A stretch of DNA of 64,000 bases from Ectobacillus funiculus (GTDB lineage: Bacteria > Bacillota > Bacilli > Bacillales > Bacillaceae_G). Positions 26,618 to 35,693 of this stretch are shown here, piece after piece. The DNA lies in assembly GCF_004138295.1 (NCBI RefSeq), contig NZ_SCFM01000012.1, positions 124,001 to 188,000 of the forward strand. Reading direction: 5' to 3'. Below the pieces are notes generated by a model, which saw only the letters and a list, made by a program, of their open reading frames with translations, was not told where the DNA came from and did not search any database. The position numbers were made by a program, and so were the translations under genes. Each line of letters opens with the position of its first letter. Within the stretch, counting starts at the first letter, position 1.

Positions 26618-27171
26618 CGTGGATCCCTCCAATCTAATGCCATTTTTTAGTCATTTCAAATGAGACCTTTTCTACAATGAATTGTCACATCGATTTACAT
26701 AGTGAGTAATCTACAATGATTGTAAAATAACCACTAGGTAAAAACACTCATAAAAATGTAAAACATTTAGTTGTTTTATTGTTTATATTAACTAAATCAA
26801 CAAAGAAGAAAAACATGAAGTGAATTATTAGACTTTCCTGTTTTCTAAGGAACCACCTTAATGGAGGGAAAACAAAGGATTGAACGTAAGGTGAATACAG
26901 TAAACATGATGGATGCACTGGAACAGCGGTGCCTGTAATATCCCCATTCAGCAACAAACGGTATGTTACATTAAATAACACCAATTCAAACTTCTAATAA
27001 TATTATTATACATAATAACCAACTGTTTTTTTGAGTTTTAGTTAAAACATCCAATGCAAAAACCGATCGGCTAGGTTAATATATACATATTACATAACGT
27101 GTTACTTTTTATAACATCAAGTATCTTGGAAATCTCATTAAGAATTATGCAAACATGAAAGGAGAAAATGT
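26618..27171. other. Gene-free divergent region between the amidase and the dicarboxylate carrier
   Basis: AT-rich sequence with no convincing gene. A 78-codon leftward open frame (26748-26984) lacks a ribosome binding site and recognisable homology and is probably chance. The promoters of the two flanking genes must lie here, but I could not assign -35/-10 boxes with confidence. Confidence 0.55.
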
Positions 27172-28506
27172 ATGAAGCAGAAAAAAGTAAAGCCCCCCTT
27201 TTACAAAGGACTGTTTTTTCAGATTATACTATCAATTCTTGCAGGTATCTTAGTCGGTTATTTATTCCCCAAACTTGGATTAGCATTAAAACCGCTTGGC
27301 GATGGCTTTGTTAAATTAATTAAAATGATTATTGCACCTCTTGTTTTCGGTGTTGTTGTTGTGGGGATTGCAAAGGTTGGCAACATTAAAACCGTTGGTA
27401 GAATAGGCGGGAAAACACTCCTTTATTTCGAAATCATTACTACACTTGCATTAATTATCGGTATGGTTGTAGCGAATGTAACCAACCCCGGCAAGGGCAT
27501 GAATATCGACCCTTCTACTCTCACAACAACAGAAATAGAAGCAAAAACCCAAGGTGCAGAACTCCCGAGTGAAGCCGAGTTTTTACTTAATATTATTCCA
27601 GATAGTGCCGTTGGAGCATTTATAAATAACTCTATGCTGCAGGTTCTGCTAATTTCTTGCTTGTTCGGCTTTGCGCTTGTACATGTAGGTGGCCATACAT
27701 CGGAGACTATCCTCGACCTTTTAGAGAAGGTTAATAAGGTCTTGTTTAAAATCATGGATTATATTATGAAACTAACGGCAATTGCTACATTCGGCGCAAT
27801 GGCGTTCGCTGTTAGTCAGTATGGAATGGACACACTTGTATCGTTTGGTAAACTTTTTATAGCTATGACTATTGCATGCCTGGCATTTCTTCTTGTATTG
27901 GCTATCATCACGCGGGTCTTCCTCGGTCTTAGTCTCTGGAAATTAGTTCTCTATATCCGGGAAGAGATTATGCTTGCGTTTGCAACAGGATCATCGGAAG
28001 CAGTCATGCCCCAGCTGATGGACAAGTTCGAGCATGCTGGTTGTAGCCGCGCTGTTGTCGGTCTAGTGGTTCCAACTGGATATTCATTCAACCTGGATGG
28101 GGCTTCTCTTTATTTATCACTTGCGTTGGTCTTTCTTGCACAAGCGACTGGTATTGATTTAAGCCTTGTTGACCAAATCATGATTTTAGGAGTTCTCTTA
28201 TTAACCTCAAAAGGGATGGCAGGTATTCCAGGTTCAGCTTTTGTTGCACTGTCAGCAACCGCAGCAGCAACCGGCTCCATTCCTATAGCAGCAATTGCTC
28301 TCATGCTTGCTCCAGATCGTTTTATGGGCAATTACCGCACAACTGTGAACATTATCGGTTATGCTGTTGCCACGTTCATCATTGCACGATGGGAAAGATT
28401 ACTGGATATTAACCGAGCGAAAGACACTCTTGATGGTCGCATTACCTACCTCCCTAACAACACAGAGGTGAATGCTTCTAATCTAACCGATTCAAATGTA
28501 TCCTAA
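27172..28506 (+). CDS. Dicarboxylate/amino acid:cation symporter (DAACS family, DctA/GltP-like)
   Basis: A 444-residue symporter with 8 membrane segments and two re-entrant loops. Conserved motifs are the FATGSSEAVMPQLMDK hairpin near 265, VVPTGYSFNLDGASLYL near 300, SKGMAGIPGSAFVALSAT near 345 and LAPDRFMGNYRTTVNIIG near 380. It couples uptake of C4-dicarboxylates or glutamate/aspartate to H+ or Na+. The SSE motif and Asn-Leu-Asp-Gly resemble DctA, but substrate choice cannot be settled here. AAAGGAG lies 7-8 nt upstream of the ATG. Confidence 0.9.
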   Translation: MKQKKVKPPFYKGLFFQIILSILAGILVGYLFPKLGLALKPLGDGFVKLIKMIIAPLVFGVVVVGIAKVGNIKTVGRIGGKTLLYFEIITTLALIIGMVVANVTNPGKGMNIDPSTLTTTEIEAKTQGAELPSEAEFLLNIIPDSAVGAFINNSMLQVLLISCLFGFALVHVGGHTSETILDLLEKVNKVLFKIMDYIMKLTAIATFGAMAFAVSQYGMDTLVSFGKLFIAMTIACLAFLLVLAIITRVFLGLSLWKLVLYIREEIMLAFATGSSEAVMPQLMDKFEHAGCSRAVVGLVVPTGYSFNLDGASLYLSLALVFLAQATGIDLSLVDQIMILGVLLLTSKGMAGIPGSAFVALSATAAATGSIPIAAIALMLAPDRFMGNYRTTVNIIGYAVATFIIARWERLLDINRAKDTLDGRITYLPNNTEVNASNLTDSNVS

Positions 28507-28511
28507 GGATC

Positions 28512-28564
28512 CTTGCGTTAAGCTACCCACTTCTAGCTGAAAATTTATACTTTCCTACAGTGCA
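28512..28564 (+). repeat. Dispersed intergenic repeat, copy 8 (3' end only)
   Basis: Only the right part remains (CTTCTAGCTGAAAATTTATA, CTTTCCTACAGTGCAAA), beginning just after the symporter stop. Its right edge meets the T-run of the efflux gene terminator. Confidence 0.75.
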
Positions 28565-28569
28565 AAAAA

Positions 28570-28601
28570 AAGCGAACCATCCTCAAAGAGTGGTTCGCCT
28601 T
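28570..28601 (-). terminator. Terminator of the efflux MFS gene
   Basis: AGCGAACCA pairs with TGGTTCGCCT around an 11-nt loop, followed on the leftward strand by TTTTTTTTGC. It also works rightward for the symporter gene (CTTTTCTTT). Confidence 0.8.
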
Positions 28602-28618
28602 TTCTTTACTATACCTTC

Positions 28619-30451
28619 TTATTTCTTAGCTGTCTGCCGCTTACCAGAATGTAAGAAAAATGATAGTACAAGGGCAAGTCCCGATAAAACCGTTGCCACC
28701 CAGAACGCATCATTAATTCCATTAATGGTAGATAGCTTCATAACCTGACTATATAGCAGGGTTGTTTCAAGTGCGGATCCCGTCTGCGCTGGAACATGCG
28801 CAAGCGCAGCTACACCTTGTCCTGCCTGGGCAAAGCTTGTGCTTAGCACAGGGTTCGTTGCCGTCACCTGATTGGTATAATCAGCCGCATGGAAGGTGGT
28901 TTGCCGCGTCATAACTGTAACAAGAATAGCTGTTCCAATTGCACCAGCTACCGACCGCAGCGTATTTTGTGAAGCAGTACCGTGTGAAATTTTATTCATC
29001 GGCAGTGCGTTCATCCCAGCAGTCATAATAGGCATCATAATAAACGCCATCCCAAAGGAGCGCAGAATATAGATACTCATAATATGCCCGTATGACGTAT
29101 CGAGCGAAAGATGTGTATATTCATATGTTCCATACGTCATCAGAATCATACCGAAAATCGCTAACGGTCTTATGCCGTATTTATCAAATAGCTTTCCAGC
29201 GAACGGTCCCATAAGTCCCATAATTAATGATCCCGGAAGGAGCAATAATCCGGACTCAATCGGAGTGAAGCCCCGAATGTTTTGCAGATAAACCGGAAGC
29301 AACAGCATTCCGCCAAACAAAGCCATTGTAATAATCATATTAATAAACAACGTGAAGGAAAAAGCTGGAATTGAAAAAATTGTTAAATCCAATAACTTTG
29401 TCTCGGCCTTCAATTCCCAACGTACAAAGAAGACGAGTCCAATCACCCCGATTATAAACATGATAATAACCTCTGCGCTATCCCAACCCTTATTCCCAGC
29501 TTCACTAAAGCCATACAATAATGTACCGAGACCAATGGTTGAGGAAATCGCGCCAACCAAGTCAAACTTTGGTTTTGATAACGGCTGTACCAACGTAAAC
29601 AACCGAAGAGCAAGTAAAAAGATGACAAGTCCAATCACAAACATACCGTAAAACATAAGATTCCACGTATAGTTTTCGACGAGCCAGCCCGCAATTGTCG
29701 GCCCAATCGCCGGAGCTAAAATCATCGCAACACCGAGCAAGCCCATTGCCGCCCCGCGCTTTGCTGGCGGGAAGAGTGTCATGAAGATATTCATCCCAAC
29801 TGGCATTAAAATACCAGCACCGACAGCCTGAATAACACGCCCTGCCATCATAATAGGAAAGTTCACTGCTATCGCACAAACAATAGAGCCAACCGTAAAG
29901 AATATCATCGCAGCTAAAAAGAGCTTTCGATACGTAAAGGTTTGAATTAAATACGCGCTAATCGGAACTAAAATCCCGTTTACAAGCATAAATCCTGTTG
30001 ACAACCACTGACCGGTTGACGTGGAAATATTAAATTCATTCATTAATGCAGGTAAGGCAACATTAATAACTGTTTGATTTAAAATAGAGATAAACATTCC
30101 CAGCACAAGAACGGTTAAAACAGCAGCAATACTAAAAGCTGGTTTTTCCGATTGCGGCTGCTCCGATTGTGGCTGCTGCGCCGCTTGCTCCGGTGTGGGA
30201 ACTGGAATTTCTTCTTCGACCGCTGTTGCTGCGGCCTGCAAAACTTCCTCTGAAGAGGCACGCCCTTCTTCCTGAGAAGGTTCTGTTGCCTCTGCCCGAT
30301 ACACTGTTTCTTCATCATGTTCGTGTTTTACCGTACCACTGTATTCTTGAACCGCTGACTCCGCATTCTTTCTGCGACGGAGCACTAGGTTCACAGCGGC
30401 AAATATAATAACGCAAAACACAGCGTATACAGCAATAATTGTTGAGGACAT
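28619..30451 (-). CDS. DHA2 family (EmrB/QacA-type) multidrug MFS transporter with N-terminal extension
   Basis: A 610-residue MFS protein. Residues about 105-600 form a 14-segment DHA2 exporter with LNQTVINVALPALMNEFN and STGQWLSTGFMLVNGILVPISAYLIQTF (motif A region) and VIQAVGAGILMPVGMNIFMTLFPPAKRGAAMG. An extra N-terminal membrane segment (SSTIIAVYAVFCVIIFAAVNLVL) and an 80-residue acidic, Glu/Gln-rich linker with EQAAQQPQSEQPQSEKP precede it, unusual for the family. It follows the membrane-fusion partner by 12 bp, so the two form an EmrAB-like efflux pair. The substrate is unknown. Confidence 0.88.
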   Translation of the reverse strand: MSSTIIAVYAVFCVIIFAAVNLVLRRRKNAESAVQEYSGTVKHEHDEETVYRAEATEPSQEEGRASSEEVLQAAATAVEEEIPVPTPEQAAQQPQSEQPQSEKPAFSIAAVLTVLVLGMFISILNQTVINVALPALMNEFNISTSTGQWLSTGFMLVNGILVPISAYLIQTFTYRKLFLAAMIFFTVGSIVCAIAVNFPIMMAGRVIQAVGAGILMPVGMNIFMTLFPPAKRGAAMGLLGVAMILAPAIGPTIAGWLVENYTWNLMFYGMFVIGLVIFLLALRLFTLVQPLSKPKFDLVGAISSTIGLGTLLYGFSEAGNKGWDSAEVIIMFIIGVIGLVFFVRWELKAETKLLDLTIFSIPAFSFTLFINMIITMALFGGMLLLPVYLQNIRGFTPIESGLLLLPGSLIMGLMGPFAGKLFDKYGIRPLAIFGMILMTYGTYEYTHLSLDTSYGHIMSIYILRSFGMAFIMMPIMTAGMNALPMNKISHGTASQNTLRSVAGAIGTAILVTVMTRQTTFHAADYTNQVTATNPVLSTSFAQAGQGVAALAHVPAQTGSALETTLLYSQVMKLSTINGINDAFWVATVLSGLALVLSFFLHSGKRQTAKK

Positions 30452-30463
30452 ACAATCTCCTCC

Positions 30464-31117
30464 TTACTTGTGAATGCGGACTGACACGTTCATCCCAGGC
30501 ACAATGTTCACAGATTTCGTATGATCTAAAGTAATTTTCACTGGTACGACCTGCGTTACCTTTGTATAATTGGCTGTCGTGTTTCCAGATGGAAGCAAGG
30601 AGAATGTATTAGCTGTCGTTAAACCAACTTGGTCCACCACTCCTGTTAAGGTTGTATTTGGATATGCGTCAACATACACATCTACATCCTGTCCTTCTTT
30701 CACATCATCAATGTCAGTCTCTTTAATATTTGCTGTTACCCATAAATTGTTCATGTCGTATGCATATGCCAATGGAGAACCTGCAGCGATAAACGTATTT
30801 TCTGTTGCGTTAGATTGAACTACTGTGGAACCGACAGGAACTGTAATATCAAGCTGTTGCACACCTGCAGCACTGCTTGCTTGAACAGTACCCACCTTTT
30901 CACCGGCACTGTATGCTCTTCCTGTTGTCGCTGTCCATTCAGTAAGCTGTCCAGCTGCAGGAGAAGCAATTGAAATTGCCTTTCCATCAACTTTGGCATT
31001 GTCCGTTGTTAAATAATTTTGTGCTTGATTGTAATAATAATAGCCAAGAAAACCTCCTCCTATCAATACAAGCAAAGTGATAATATTGACTGCTACGAGT
31101 CGGCGAAACTGATTCAT
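30464..31117 (-). CDS. HlyD/EmrA-like membrane-fusion (adaptor) protein
   Basis: A 217-residue protein. One N-terminal membrane anchor (VAVNIITLLVLIGGGFLGYYYY) is followed by a barrel-sandwich/lipoyl-like half (TTDNAKVDGKAISIASPAAGQL, TVPVGSTVVQSNATENTFIAAGSPLAY). A beta-barrel part (NLWVTANIKETDIDDVKEGQDVDVYVDAYPNTTLTGVVDQVG) follows. The coiled-coil hairpin of Gram-negative EmrA is nearly absent, as in Gram-positive homologues. It probably works with the MFS exporter directly downstream. A palindrome about 85 bp upstream of the start may be an operator. Confidence 0.85.
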   Translation of the reverse strand: MNQFRRLVAVNIITLLVLIGGGFLGYYYYNQAQNYLTTDNAKVDGKAISIASPAAGQLTEWTATTGRAYSAGEKVGTVQASSAAGVQQLDITVPVGSTVVQSNATENTFIAAGSPLAYAYDMNNLWVTANIKETDIDDVKEGQDVDVYVDAYPNTTLTGVVDQVGLTTANTFSLLPSGNTTANYTKVTQVVPVKITLDHTKSVNIVPGMNVSVRIHK

Positions 31118-31200
31118 TTATTTTCTTCCCTTCCTTTTTATCGTCTCTTAACTATAATGTGAAAAACAGCCGACCTGGATTCCTATTTTTTATTAAACAA

Positions 31201-31220
31201 AACAAATTGTTAACAATGTT
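31201..31220. promoter_or_regulatory. Palindrome upstream of the efflux operon
   Basis: ATTGTTAACAAT (31206-31217) is a perfect 12-bp palindrome inside a longer imperfect one. It lies about 85 bp upstream of the adaptor gene and could bind a MarR- or TetR-type repressor. No regulator gene is adjacent. Confidence 0.4.
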
Positions 31221-31350
31221 AATTAAATGGCAAAAGCATACGAATCCACTATGCCAGTCTCATTTTTCCTTTCAGTAAGAGCATACTTTCATATTATAAA
31301 GAGTTTTTTCGAAGATAGAAACTAATTTGTTTTAAAAAATCTCACATAAA

Positions 31351-31489
31351 GTAAAGAAATTTTCGCCGTTTGGAAAATATCCCCTTTAGATGAAGACAGA
31401 GGCGCAGCTCTACTGATACTGTATTCCTAAAATTTCCCGCTCCGTCGAATTCGCTTCTAGCTGAAAATTTATACATTCCTATAGTACAA
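31351..31489 (+). repeat. Dispersed intergenic repeat, copy 9 (diverged 5' end)
   Basis: The right two thirds are well kept (GAAGACAGAGGCGCAG, CTGTATTCCTAAAATTTCC, TTCTAGCTGAAAATTTATA). The 5' hairpin has decayed to TTTCGCCGTTTGG. The right edge meets the M42 peptidase terminator. Confidence 0.8.
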
Positions 31490-31491
31490 AA

Positions 31492-31519
31492 AAGCGAAAG
31501 GTTATCCCCCTTCGCCTTT
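31492..31519 (-). terminator. Terminator of the M42 peptidase gene
   Basis: AAGCGAA pairs with TTCGCCTT around GGTTATCCCCC, followed on the leftward strand by TTTTGTAC. Confidence 0.65.
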
Positions 31520-31526
31520 TTCCCTC

Positions 31527-32612
31527 TTAGTCAAAGGTAATACGATGTACAGTCATCCCATCCAATCGTTTAATCACTTCTACAAGTAGCTTTACTGCAT
31601 TTTCATAGTCATCTCGATGAAGCATTGCAGCATTGGAATGAATATAACGCGTAGCAATTGTAATGGACATAGCAGGTACACCATTAAGCGTCACATGAAT
31701 AGCACCAGCATCCGTTCCACCGCCCGCCATTGAGTCGTATTGATATGGAATGTTTAATTCATCCGCTACCCCAACAACAAAATCGCGTAGACCCTTATGT
31801 GATACGATAGACGCATCATATAAAATAATTTGCGGGCCTTTTCCAAGCTTTCCTTGCGCTTCTTTTTCGGTTACGCCTGGCGTGTCTCCTGCAATGCCAA
31901 CATCAACCGCAAATGCAATATCTGGATCGACAAGGTGTGCAGATGTTTTTGCACCGCGCAGACCAACCTCTTCCTGTACAGTCGCGACCCCATACACTGT
32001 ATTCGGATGCGATTGATTCTTGAGCTGCTTTAACACATCGATCGCAATCGCACAGCCAATACGGTTATCCCATGCTTTTGCAAGAAGCATTTTTTCATTT
32101 TTCATCACTTGAAATTCAAAATACGGCACAACTTGATCACCTGGACGAACTCCCCACTCTGAAGCTTCATCCTTGCTGGAAGCACCGATATCAATAAACA
32201 TATCTTTAATTTCCACCGGCTTTTTGCGTGCTTCAACCGGCAAAATATGAGGAGGCTTTGAACCGATAACACCTGTGATATTTCCGCTTCTTGTCACAAC
32301 CGTTACACGCTGCGCTAACATCACCTGCCCCCACCAGCCGCCAACTGTTTGGAAGCGGAGAAAGCCCTTGTCATCGATTTGTGTTACCATGAAACCAACC
32401 TCGTCCAAATGTCCAGCCACCATAATTTTTGGACCACTCGCATCACCTGTTTTTTTGGCAATTAAGCTTCCAAGATTATCTGTCATGATTTCATCCGCAT
32501 AGGGTGCTATGTATGTTTTCATTACCTCGCGTACTTCACGTTCATTTCCAGCAACGCCATTCGCATCTGTTAATTCCTTAAGCATCTTTAATGTAGGATC
32601 TAGATTTTGCAT
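31527..32612 (-). CDS. ysdC: M42 family metallopeptidase (glutamyl aminopeptidase-like, YsdC)
   Basis: A 361-residue di-metal aminopeptidase, the length of B. subtilis YsdC. Metal and catalytic motifs are [12 protein letters not shown] (His/Asp) near 64, [17 protein letters not shown] near 175, [19 protein letters not shown] (Glu-Glu) near 210, [14 protein letters not shown] near 232 and [15 protein letters not shown] near 315. I choose the third of three consecutive ATGs because GGAGG then lies 8 nt upstream. It trims N-terminal residues from peptides in the cytosol. Confidence 0.9.
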   Translation of the reverse strand: MQNLDPTLKMLKELTDANGVAGNEREVREVMKTYIAPYADEIMTDNLGSLIAKKTGDASGPKIMVAGHLDEVGFMVTQIDDKGFLRFQTVGGWWGQVMLAQRVTVVTRSGNITGVIGSKPPHILPVEARKKPVEIKDMFIDIGASSKDEASEWGVRPGDQVVPYFEFQVMKNEKMLLAKAWDNRIGCAIAIDVLKQLKNQSHPNTVYGVATVQEEVGLRGAKTSAHLVDPDIAFAVDVGIAGDTPGVTEKEAQGKLGKGPQIILYDASIVSHKGLRDFVVGVADELNIPYQYDSMAGGGTDAGAIHVTLNGVPAMSITIATRYIHSNAAMLHRDDYENAVKLLVEVIKRLDGMTVHRITFD

Positions 32613-32681
32613 CATCATACCCTCCTTTTTGTCTATCTCTTCCATTATACAGGAGGGTATGATGATGTTCAAAGCATGCCC

Positions 32682-33173
32682 TTAGTAGCCTTGCGTTTGA
32701 CGCTGATGATTGACCTCGTTCTTAGCCAGATAGGCCCTCTCAATATCCTCCTGCGAAAAATCAAGCGCTTGTCCAAGTCGCAGATAGCTTGTAAATAATT
32801 CAATATAGTTTGTAATAGACGGCTGATCGTGGAAGCGAATCACCCTTGCATATACATCTAAAAAGGTTTGCACAGTTGTCTTATTCGCGTGTGCACACTT
32901 ATAAAATAAAAAGTTTTTATCCACACCTAAATCGATCCCAACCGATAAAATAAAATGAAACCCGTCTACATATTCCTCTAAAATAACCTCCCGCTCTGAG
33001 GACGGCCTTGTACTCCAATATTTAAAGCAGCGCGTTTCGTTAGCCAATTCTCCTATTTCCACAAGCAGTGCAAGTGTTTTTTCCTTTAATAGCTTCTTTG
33101 GCTCTAAATTATGTTCCTTCAGGATACGCTCATCTAATTCTTTTTGCAGCTTAAACAAATGTAATAAGTCCAC
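32682..33173 (-). CDS. All-alpha dUTPase (MazG-like, dUTPase_2 family)
   Basis: A 163-residue all-alpha NTP pyrophosphatase. The helix LLHLFKLQKELDERI is followed by the metal-site motif LALLVEIGELANETRCFKYW near 40 and EREVILEEYVDGFHFILSVGID near 68, the ExxE...ExxD pattern of dimeric dUTPases. It hydrolyses dUTP to dUMP and protects DNA from uracil. The GTG at 33171-33173 is chosen because GGGGGAAT lies about 6 nt upstream. This type is found in phages and in many Bacillus chromosomes; nothing else here suggests a prophage. Confidence 0.85.
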   Translation of the reverse strand: MDLLHLFKLQKELDERILKEHNLEPKKLLKEKTLALLVEIGELANETRCFKYWSTRPSSEREVILEEYVDGFHFILSVGIDLGVDKNFLFYKCAHANKTTVQTFLDVYARVIRFHDQPSITNYIELFTSYLRLGQALDFSQEDIERAYLAKNEVNHQRQTQGY

Positions 33174-33284
33174 GTTTGTATTCCCCCTAGCTTTCTCAAG
33201 CTTCATTATATCAGTGCGCTTTTATTGAGGAAAGACGATTTATTAACAGGTGCTATCTCATATTTTATGTACTAGATGAAAAAC

Positions 33285-33316
33285 AAAAAGGCCAGAGGTA
33301 AGATTACCCGGCCTTC
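33285..33316 (-). terminator. Terminator of the acetate transporter gene
   Basis: AAGGCC pairs with GGCCTT with further pairing of GGGTAA/TTACCT inside, followed on the leftward strand by TTTGTTTTTC. Confidence 0.8.
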
Positions 33317-33357
33317 AATTAAAGATTCAATTAAAACTATAATAGCTTGCACCTATA

Positions 33358-33972
33358 TTATTTCTTGAATATCCCAAATGGCTTGCCAACTGGAAGAACA
33401 ACTCGTCCAAAATGTGTGTTCAACACTGCGGCAGCCGAAGCATAAAACGAAAATAGCGCAATGAATAACTCCGCAAATGCCGCAATTTCATGAGTAAATT
33501 CAGGAGCAACACCTAACGTACTTAATGACAAACCGATAAATAAGAAATCAATAAGAACAAAAATGATAAATAGTACTTTATGTGTTTCCATTGCTCCAAT
33601 TGTCATAAAAATGCTAAAAATTAAATAACCAATAAATGCAATGCCCAGTTGCTTTGGGTCAGCAGCTTTCGCCAATGCCTCTCCAAACACTCCTAGATTA
33701 ATCAGCCACGATGTACCAACACCGAACCAAAACAAAGCAAATGCGCCAAAAGCTGTTGTTCCGAACGTGTTATTGTGCTTTGCATCGTGAATACATGCAA
33801 ACAATTGAGCAAAGCCACCTAAGAAAATGGCCCATGGCAGAACAAGAGAAACTCCTTCGGTCCAACCGAGCTTTTGTGAAGACGCGACAAGCGTCACCAT
33901 CGCAAGACCGAATAACCCAAGTGCAGATGGATCTGCCGTTGTAATTTTAACTTGCTGTACTTGACTGTTCAT
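33358..33972 (-). CDS. GPR1/FUN34/YaaH (SatP) family acetate/succinate transporter
   Basis: A 204-residue six-helix membrane protein. The family N-terminal signature appears as ADPSALGLFGLAMVTLVASSQKLG, then IFLGGFAQLFACIHDAKHNNTFGTTAFGAFALFWFGVG, the FGTTAFGAFALFW block typical of the family. It imports or exports acetate and related short acids. GGGAGG lies 5-6 nt before the ATG. A good sigma-A promoter and a consensus cre site lie upstream, so carbon-catabolite control by CcpA is plausible. Confidence 0.9.
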   Translation of the reverse strand: MNSQVQQVKITTADPSALGLFGLAMVTLVASSQKLGWTEGVSLVLPWAIFLGGFAQLFACIHDAKHNNTFGTTAFGAFALFWFGVGTSWLINLGVFGEALAKAADPKQLGIAFIGYLIFSIFMTIGAMETHKVLFIIFVLIDFLFIGLSLSTLGVAPEFTHEIAAFAELFIALFSFYASAAAVLNTHFGRVVLPVGKPFGIFKK

Positions 33973-34007
33973 GTGATCCTCCCTTATTTTTTAAAACATA
34001 CTTGAAA

Positions 34008-34036
34008 ACGATACAAAATTCGACAAGATCTGTCAA
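34008..34036 (-). promoter_or_regulatory. Sigma-A promoter of the acetate transporter
   Basis: TTGACA (complement at 34031-34036), a 17-bp spacer and TATCGT (complement at 34008-34013). A partial cre-like sequence TTGAAAACGATACAA overlaps the -10 box. Confidence 0.75.
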
Positions 34037-34115
34037 GAGCATCAGCAGTATAGCTCTATACGTGTTTTTAGATACAAGACTGCAAATAACACGAAGAAAG
34101 ACAATTTCCAACACA

Positions 34116-34130
34116 AGGATACGCTTACAT
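34116..34130. promoter_or_regulatory. Consensus cre (CcpA) site
   Basis: ATGTAAGCGTATCCT on the leftward strand matches WTGNAANCGNWNNCW at every fixed position. It is about 80 bp upstream of the -35 box of the acetate transporter promoter, so activation is more likely than repression if it is used. Confidence 0.55.
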
Positions 34131-34164
34131 GAATATTTTATCTTTTAATAATTTTATCTACCCT

Positions 34165-34298
34165 GTAAAGAAAACTCACTGATTGGCGAACCATTCGATA
34201 AAGACAAAGGCGTAGTTACACTTATACTGTATTCTTAAAATTTCCAACTACGTCGAATTGGCTTCCAGCTAGAAATTTATACTTTCTTAAAGTGTAAA
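34165..34298 (+). repeat. Dispersed intergenic repeat, copy 10
   Basis: A full-length copy with point changes in the hairpin (CTCACT-GATT-GGCGAA) and a shortened core. The right edge TTAAAGTGTAAA meets the rplT terminator. Confidence 0.82.
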
Positions 34299-34305
34299 AA
34301 GTAAA

Positions 34306-34335
34306 AATCCCTTCAGGACGTGTCCTAAAGGGATT
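34306..34335 (-). terminator. Terminator of infC-rpmI-rplT
   Basis: AATCCCTT pairs with AAGGGATT, and AGGAC with GTCCT inside it, followed on the leftward strand by TTTTACTTTTTAC. Confidence 0.85.
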
Positions 34336-34342
34336 CAATAAA

Positions 34343-34702
34343 TTACTTATTTAAGCTGCTTTTCGCAGCTTCCGCTAATTGTGCAAAGCCTTGTGCATCA
34401 GTTACAGCAAGGTCAGCAAGCATTTTGCGGTTTACTTCGATGCCAGCTAATTTTAAGCCGTGCATGAATTTGCTGTAGGAAAGACCGTTGATACGAGCAG
34501 CCGCATTGATACGAGTAACCCAAAGTTTGCGGAAGTCACGTTTCTTTTGGCGACGGTCGCGGAATGCATACATTAAAGATTTCATAACCTGTTGGTTAGC
34601 AACTTTAAATAATGTATGTTTAGAACCGTAGAAACCTTTAGCTAATTTTAAAACTTTTTTACGACGTTTACGAGTAACTGTACCGCCTTTTACTCTTGGC
34701 AT
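34343..34702 (-). CDS. rplT: Large ribosomal subunit protein bL20
   Basis: A 119-residue bL20 starting [68 protein letters not shown], the conserved sequence. It binds 23S rRNA early in 50S assembly. In B. subtilis it also represses its own operon through the infC leader. It is the last gene of infC-rpmI-rplT. Confidence 0.98.
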   Translation of the reverse strand: MPRVKGGTVTRKRRKKVLKLAKGFYGSKHTLFKVANQQVMKSLMYAFRDRRQKKRDFRKLWVTRINAAARINGLSYSKFMHGLKLAGIEVNRKMLADLAVTDAQGFAQLAEAAKSSLNK

Positions 34703-34743
34703 ATTTCTTACCTCCTAAGATATCTATGTTAACCGAAGTCTGA

Positions 34744-34941
34744 TTAAATGTTGTCAAGCATTTGGCGAATACGTTTGAAATCGCCTGCGCTTACTACTCC
34801 AGCTTTACGAAGCTTGCGTTTTGCTTTTGTAGATTTGTTAGCGAATAAGTGGCTTGTGTAAGCATGGGAACGCTTAAGCTTACCAGTTCCAGTCTTTTTG
34901 AAACGCTTTGCAGCGCCACGGTGAGTTTTTTGTTTAGGCAT
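34744..34941 (-). CDS. rpmI: Large ribosomal subunit protein bL35
   Basis: A 65-residue basic protein, [62 protein letters not shown], the full bL35 pattern. It lies 17 bp after infC and 41 bp before rplT. Confidence 0.98.
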   Translation of the reverse strand: MPKQKTHRGAAKRFKKTGTGKLKRSHAYTSHLFANKSTKAKRKLRKAGVVSAGDFKRIRQMLDNI

Positions 34942-34958
34942 GTGGGTTTCCTCCTCTA

Positions 34959-35477
34959 TTACTTGCTATCGTTTTTAGGTGCTAAAACTAAGAACATGCT
35001 GCGACCGTCCATACGCGGAGCGGATTCCACTGTACTTACCTCTGCACAAGCTTCAGAGAAACGATCTAATACGCGTTGACCGATTTCTTTATGAGTAATC
35101 GCGCGTCCTTTAAAGCGAATAGATGCTTTAACCTTATCGCCTTTCTCTAAAAACTTAATGGCATTGCGAAGCTTCGTGTTGAAGTCATGCTCATCAATTG
35201 TCGGGCTTAAACGAATTTCTTTAATACTAATAATTTTTTGGTTTTTACGCTGATCTTTCTCTTTCTTTTGCTGCTCAAAGCGGAATTTTCCGTAGTCCAT
35301 AATGCGGCACACAGGTGGTTTCGCAGTTGGAGCAACCATAACAAGATCGAGATTCACATTGGCAGCGATTTCCATCGCTTCTTGACGGGATTTAATTCCA
35401 AGCTGATCGCCAGTCGGTCCAACTAAACGTACCTCACGAGCACGAATTTGCTCATTGATCATCATGTCCTTGCTAAT
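34959..35477 (-). CDS. infC: Translation initiation factor IF-3
   Basis: A 172-residue IF-3. The N-terminal domain is [35 protein letters not shown] and the C-terminal domain begins near residue 85 ([40 protein letters not shown]). I choose the rare ATT at 35475-35477: GGAGG lies 9 nt upstream and the length matches the family. ATT starts of infC are known in E. coli and Geobacillus, where they allow IF-3 to limit its own synthesis. ATG at 35463-35465 would lose four residues. Confidence 0.93.
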   Translation of the reverse strand: MSKDMMINEQIRAREVRLVGPTGDQLGIKSRQEAMEIAANVNLDLVMVAPTAKPPVCRIMDYGKFRFEQQKKEKDQRKNQKIISIKEIRLSPTIDEHDFNTKLRNAIKFLEKGDKVKASIRFKGRAITHKEIGQRVLDRFSEACAEVSTVESAPRMDGRSMFLVLAPKNDSK

Positions 35478-35693
35478 AGTAAGCCACCTCCAAGGTTTTA
35501 TGAGAATACTTCTGCGGCAGAATGTTTGCGCCCAATAAAAAAGTGCGGGCATATACAATACACCCACACTGTAACTGTTTATATCCGTTACATACAACAT
35601 ATGTTGTAACCTGTTAACTGCCTTCTAGCGTCAATCAGGTGAGAAGCGGGTGCTCCTGCTTGTTCACAAATTAAGTATTCTTTTTCCTCAGAA
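35478..35693 (-). promoter_or_regulatory. L20 leader of infC-rpmI-rplT
   Basis: The transcript between promoter and infC contains AGCACCCGCTTCTCACCTG and TTGACGC near its 5' part, as in the L20 leader family. A downstream attenuator hairpin lies at 35536-35571. In B. subtilis L20 binds this leader and stabilises the terminator. Confidence 0.78.
35536..35571 (-). terminator. Attenuator in the L20 leader
   Basis: CAGTGTGGG pairs with CCCGCACT with one mismatch across a TATTGTATAT loop, followed by TTTTTTATT on the leftward strand, about 60 nt before the infC start. Confidence 0.8.

Noticed and set aside
26748-26984. 78-codon leftward open frame between the amidase and symporter genes
   Set aside because: No ribosome binding site, no family resemblance, low-complexity hydrophobic end; probably chance in AT-rich sequence.
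32682-33173. Phage-type dUTPase as sign of a prophage
   Set aside because: No integrase, structural or lysis genes nearby, and the family is common in Bacillus chromosomes.
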